Source of the DNA: Neorhodopirellula pilleata
Lineage (GTDB): Bacteria > Planctomycetota > Planctomycetia > Pirellulales > Pirellulaceae
DNA: 57,168 nt
Assembly (NCBI RefSeq): GCF_007859915.1
Contig: NZ_SJPM01000007.1
Location: 315,247-372,414, forward strand
Direction: 5' to 3'
The position numbers were made by a program, and so were the translations under genes. The notes below the pieces were generated by a model that had not been told where the DNA came from, did no database searches, and worked only from the letters and a program-made list of their open reading frames with translations. Of the stretch, positions 55,427 through 57,168 are shown one piece after another; position 1 is the first letter of the stretch; every line of letters begins with the position of its first letter.

Positions 55427-57168
55427 CCATCGCGAAAGTACCGAGCGACAGTATGCGCTCAAAGATCATGCGAAGAACCTGGGTTGGCCAGTCACACGCA
55501 TCGTTGTGCTGGATTGCGACCTCGGTAAGTCGGGCACTTCCACCTCTGATCGCGAAGATTTTAAGAAGCTTGTTGCCGACGTGTCTCTTGGTAAGGCCGG
55601 AGCCGTACTGGCGATCGAGGCCTCGCGATTGGCTCGCTCCAACGCAGATTGGCATCGACTGATCGAAATCTGTGGCATCACCGGCACGCTCATCATTGAC
55701 GAAGACGGTTGCTACGATCCGTGCGACTTCAACGATGGACTGTTGTTAGGACTCAAAGGGACAATGGCTCAAGCGGAGCTGCACTTCATCCGCGCTCGCC
55801 TGCAAGGCAACAAACTCAACAAGGCTCGCAAAGGAGAGTTGCGATTCCCGTTGCCAGTCGGCTATGTATTCGATGACTTGGGCTGCATCGTCAAGGACGC
55901 TGATGCGCAAGTGCGTTCGATGATCGCCTTGGTCTTTGACTACTTCCAGCAATGCGGCAGTGCCTACGGTGTTGTGCAGCGTTTTGCCCGGGAAAAACTG
56001 GATTTTCCCAAGCGAAGTTACGGTGGCACTTGGGCTGGAAAACTGCATTGGGGACGACTCACCGATTCACGCGTCACTGGTATTTTGAAGAACCCATCGT
56101 ACGCCGGGGTTTATGCCTTCGGGCGTTATCAATCGGTGAAAGAGATTCTGGAGAACGGAGAAGTACGATCACGCATTGGTTGCATGCCGGAGGAGAACTG
56201 GTTGGTGAACTTGCGAGATCATCACGAAGGCTATATCACTTTCGAGCAGTACACACAGAATCTAGAACAGTTGTCACGCAACCGAACGAATGCAAAGGAG
56301 ATGATTTTGAGCGGTCCGGCACGAGAGGGATTGGCACTGCTTCAAGGGCTTTTAATCTGCGGTTGTTGTGGTCGCCGTTTGACTCCACGCTATCGCGGTA
56401 ATGGCGGTATTTATCCAACGTACCAATGCAACTGGCGAAAGCGAGAAGGTCTGTCAAAATCAGCGTGCATGACAGTGCAATGCACGCACTTGGATCACGC
56501 CGTCGAGCGGTGCGTGCTTGATGTGCTCAATAACGAGCAGTTGCAGCTGGCGATCCAGGCGTATGAGATGGTTATGCAGCGCCACGAGCAAATCGATTCT
56601 CAATGGAAGATGCGATTGCAACGAGCGGAGTACGAAGCAGAGTTGGCTCAGTGTCGTTACGAGCAAGTTGATCCGAACAATCGTTTGGTAGCTTCGACAC
56701 TCGAACAACGTTGGAACGACGCATTGATCGAACTGCAAGACGTCCAGGATCAAATCGATCGGCTTCAGCAAGAGTCGCTTCAATTTACTTCGCAACAGCG
56801 AGATGAAGTGTTCGCACTGGCACAGGATCTTCCCAAGCTTTGGCATAACACGACAACAGCCTGGAAGGACAAGAAACGAATCTTGCAACTGTTGATTCGC
56901 GACATCACGGTGACCAAGCCGGAGCCACATGTCGCCTTATTGCAAGTGCGTTGGCAGGGAGGAGTAGACGAATCCCTGCGAGTAGAGTTACCTCGATCCG
57001 CATGCGATCGCTGGCGGCATGATGAGGCGCTGGTTGATCGAGTGCGAGAGCTGGCCAAACAGCTTGATGATGCTCAGATCGCTGAGCAGTTGAACAATGA
57101 AGGCCTGATGACGAACAAGGGAAATTCATTCACTGTGAAAAGTATCAAGTGGATTCGACACAAGCACA
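55326..57168 (+). CDS. Large serine recombinase, C-terminus beyond the window
   Basis: Open for 614 codons to the edge from the ATG at 55326, with AAGGATG upstream. The resolvase catalytic domain is at about 20-160, with the active serine in FVYLRQSSMGQVRNH and AVLAIEASRLARSNADWHRL. The recombinase domain is at about 190-300 (VTGILKNPSYAGVYAFGRYQ), with the zinc-ribbon LLICGCCGRRLTPRY...YQC at about 345-370 and then a coiled coil. Such enzymes join attP/attB-like sites to excise or insert DNA. It is the likely mover of the element. Confidence 0.92.
   Translation, partial: MHATDQRSTKITEAHLQKTAFVYLRQSSMGQVRNHRESTERQYALKDHAKNLGWPVTRIVVLDCDLGKSGTSTSDREDFKKLVADVSLGKAGAVLAIEASRLARSNADWHRLIEICGITGTLIIDEDGCYDPCDFNDGLLLGLKGTMAQAELHFIRARLQGNKLNKARKGELRFPLPVGYVFDDLGCIVKDADAQVRSMIALVFDYFQQCGSAYGVVQRFAREKLDFPKRSYGGTWAGKLHWGRLTDSRVTGILKNPSYAGVYAFGRYQSVKEILENGEVRSRIGCMPEENWLVNLRDHHEGYITFEQYTQNLEQLSRNRTNAKEMILSGPAREGLALLQGLLICGCCGRRLTPRYRGNGGIYPTYQCNWRKREGLSKSACMTVQCTHLDHAVERCVLDVLNNEQLQLAIQAYEMVMQRHEQIDSQWKMRLQRAEYEAELAQCRYEQVDPNNRLVASTLEQRWNDALIELQDVQDQIDRLQQESLQFTSQQRDEVFALAQDLPKLWHNTTTAWKDKKRILQLLIRDITVTKPEPHVALLQVRWQGGVDESLRVELPRSACDRWRHDEALVDRVRELAKQLDDAQIAEQLNNEGLMTNKGNSFTVKSIKWIRHKH

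Larger units (their letters stand above)
54728..57168 (+). mobile_element. DUF5372 / small ORF / serine recombinase element (runs off right edge)
   Basis: The gene order DUF5372 protein, short protein, large serine recombinase is found together in many bacterial genomes as a mobile unit. Its left end lies inside group II intron B near 54690-54730. The right end is outside the window. A gap of 125 bases at 54990-55114 holds no gene. Confidence 0.65.

Overview
The window looks like the chromosome of a marine planctomycete close to Rhodopirellula (Pirellulaceae). The signs are five formylglycine-type sulfatases, a DUF1559 pseudopilin-like protein with a small lipoprotein partner, a sigma-70 factor of the Rhodopirellula/Verrucomicrobium type paired with a FecR-LamG protein, archaeal-type formylmethanofuran/tetrahydromethanopterin C1 genes, and many REP-like palindromes between genes. 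No rRNA, tRNA or CRISPR array was seen.

Left edge (1-2.55 kb): an eroded accessory zone. It holds the 5' part of a group II intron on the minus strand with the start of its reverse transcriptase, the 3' remnant of the gene it interrupts, a decayed integrase-type transposase and a frameshifted VF530/DUF2132 gene. From 2.55 to 11.6 kb lies a regulatory and polysaccharide-related block: FecR-LamG protein, sigma factor, sulfatase, DUF1559 protein, lipoprotein, and a long two-part sulfatase related to the first one. From 11.8 to 15.4 kb there are a Y1 (RAYT-like) transposase between inverted repeats, a toxin-antitoxin pair with a broken toxin, a C-type lectin, a transposase tail and a REPIN-like palindrome.

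The core (15.5-51.1 kb) is mostly ordinary chromosome. It carries a CSASR sulfatase, an HExxH protein with leucine-rich repeats, a GH10-like protein lacking the usual catalytic glutamates, purC, an fhcA-ftr-fhcC operon for one-carbon transfer, a phosphoglucosamine mutase, two more sulfatases, a secreted protein of unknown function, a voltage-sensor-like membrane protein, larC, an S46 peptidase, an M42-like peptidase, a GT39-type membrane glycosyltransferase, cobalamin-dependent methionine synthase, a fuconolactonase-like hydrolase, a YeiH-type exporter, and the ffh-rpsP-trmD-rplS operon without rimM. Palindromes, a possible MITE and 7-bp and 20-bp tandem arrays fill the gaps.

Right edge (51.4-57.2 kb): a second mobile zone and the most interesting part. 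A 233-bp relic of the left-hand intron abuts an attC-like stem-loop. Then come two further attC-like sites and three small cassette-like genes for membrane proteins, two of which sit behind a conserved ~220-bp leader. Next is the 5' end of a different group II intron, cut off inside its RT gene and joined to a DUF5372 / small ORF / large serine recombinase element that runs off the window. This reads as an integron-type cassette array colonised by group II introns.
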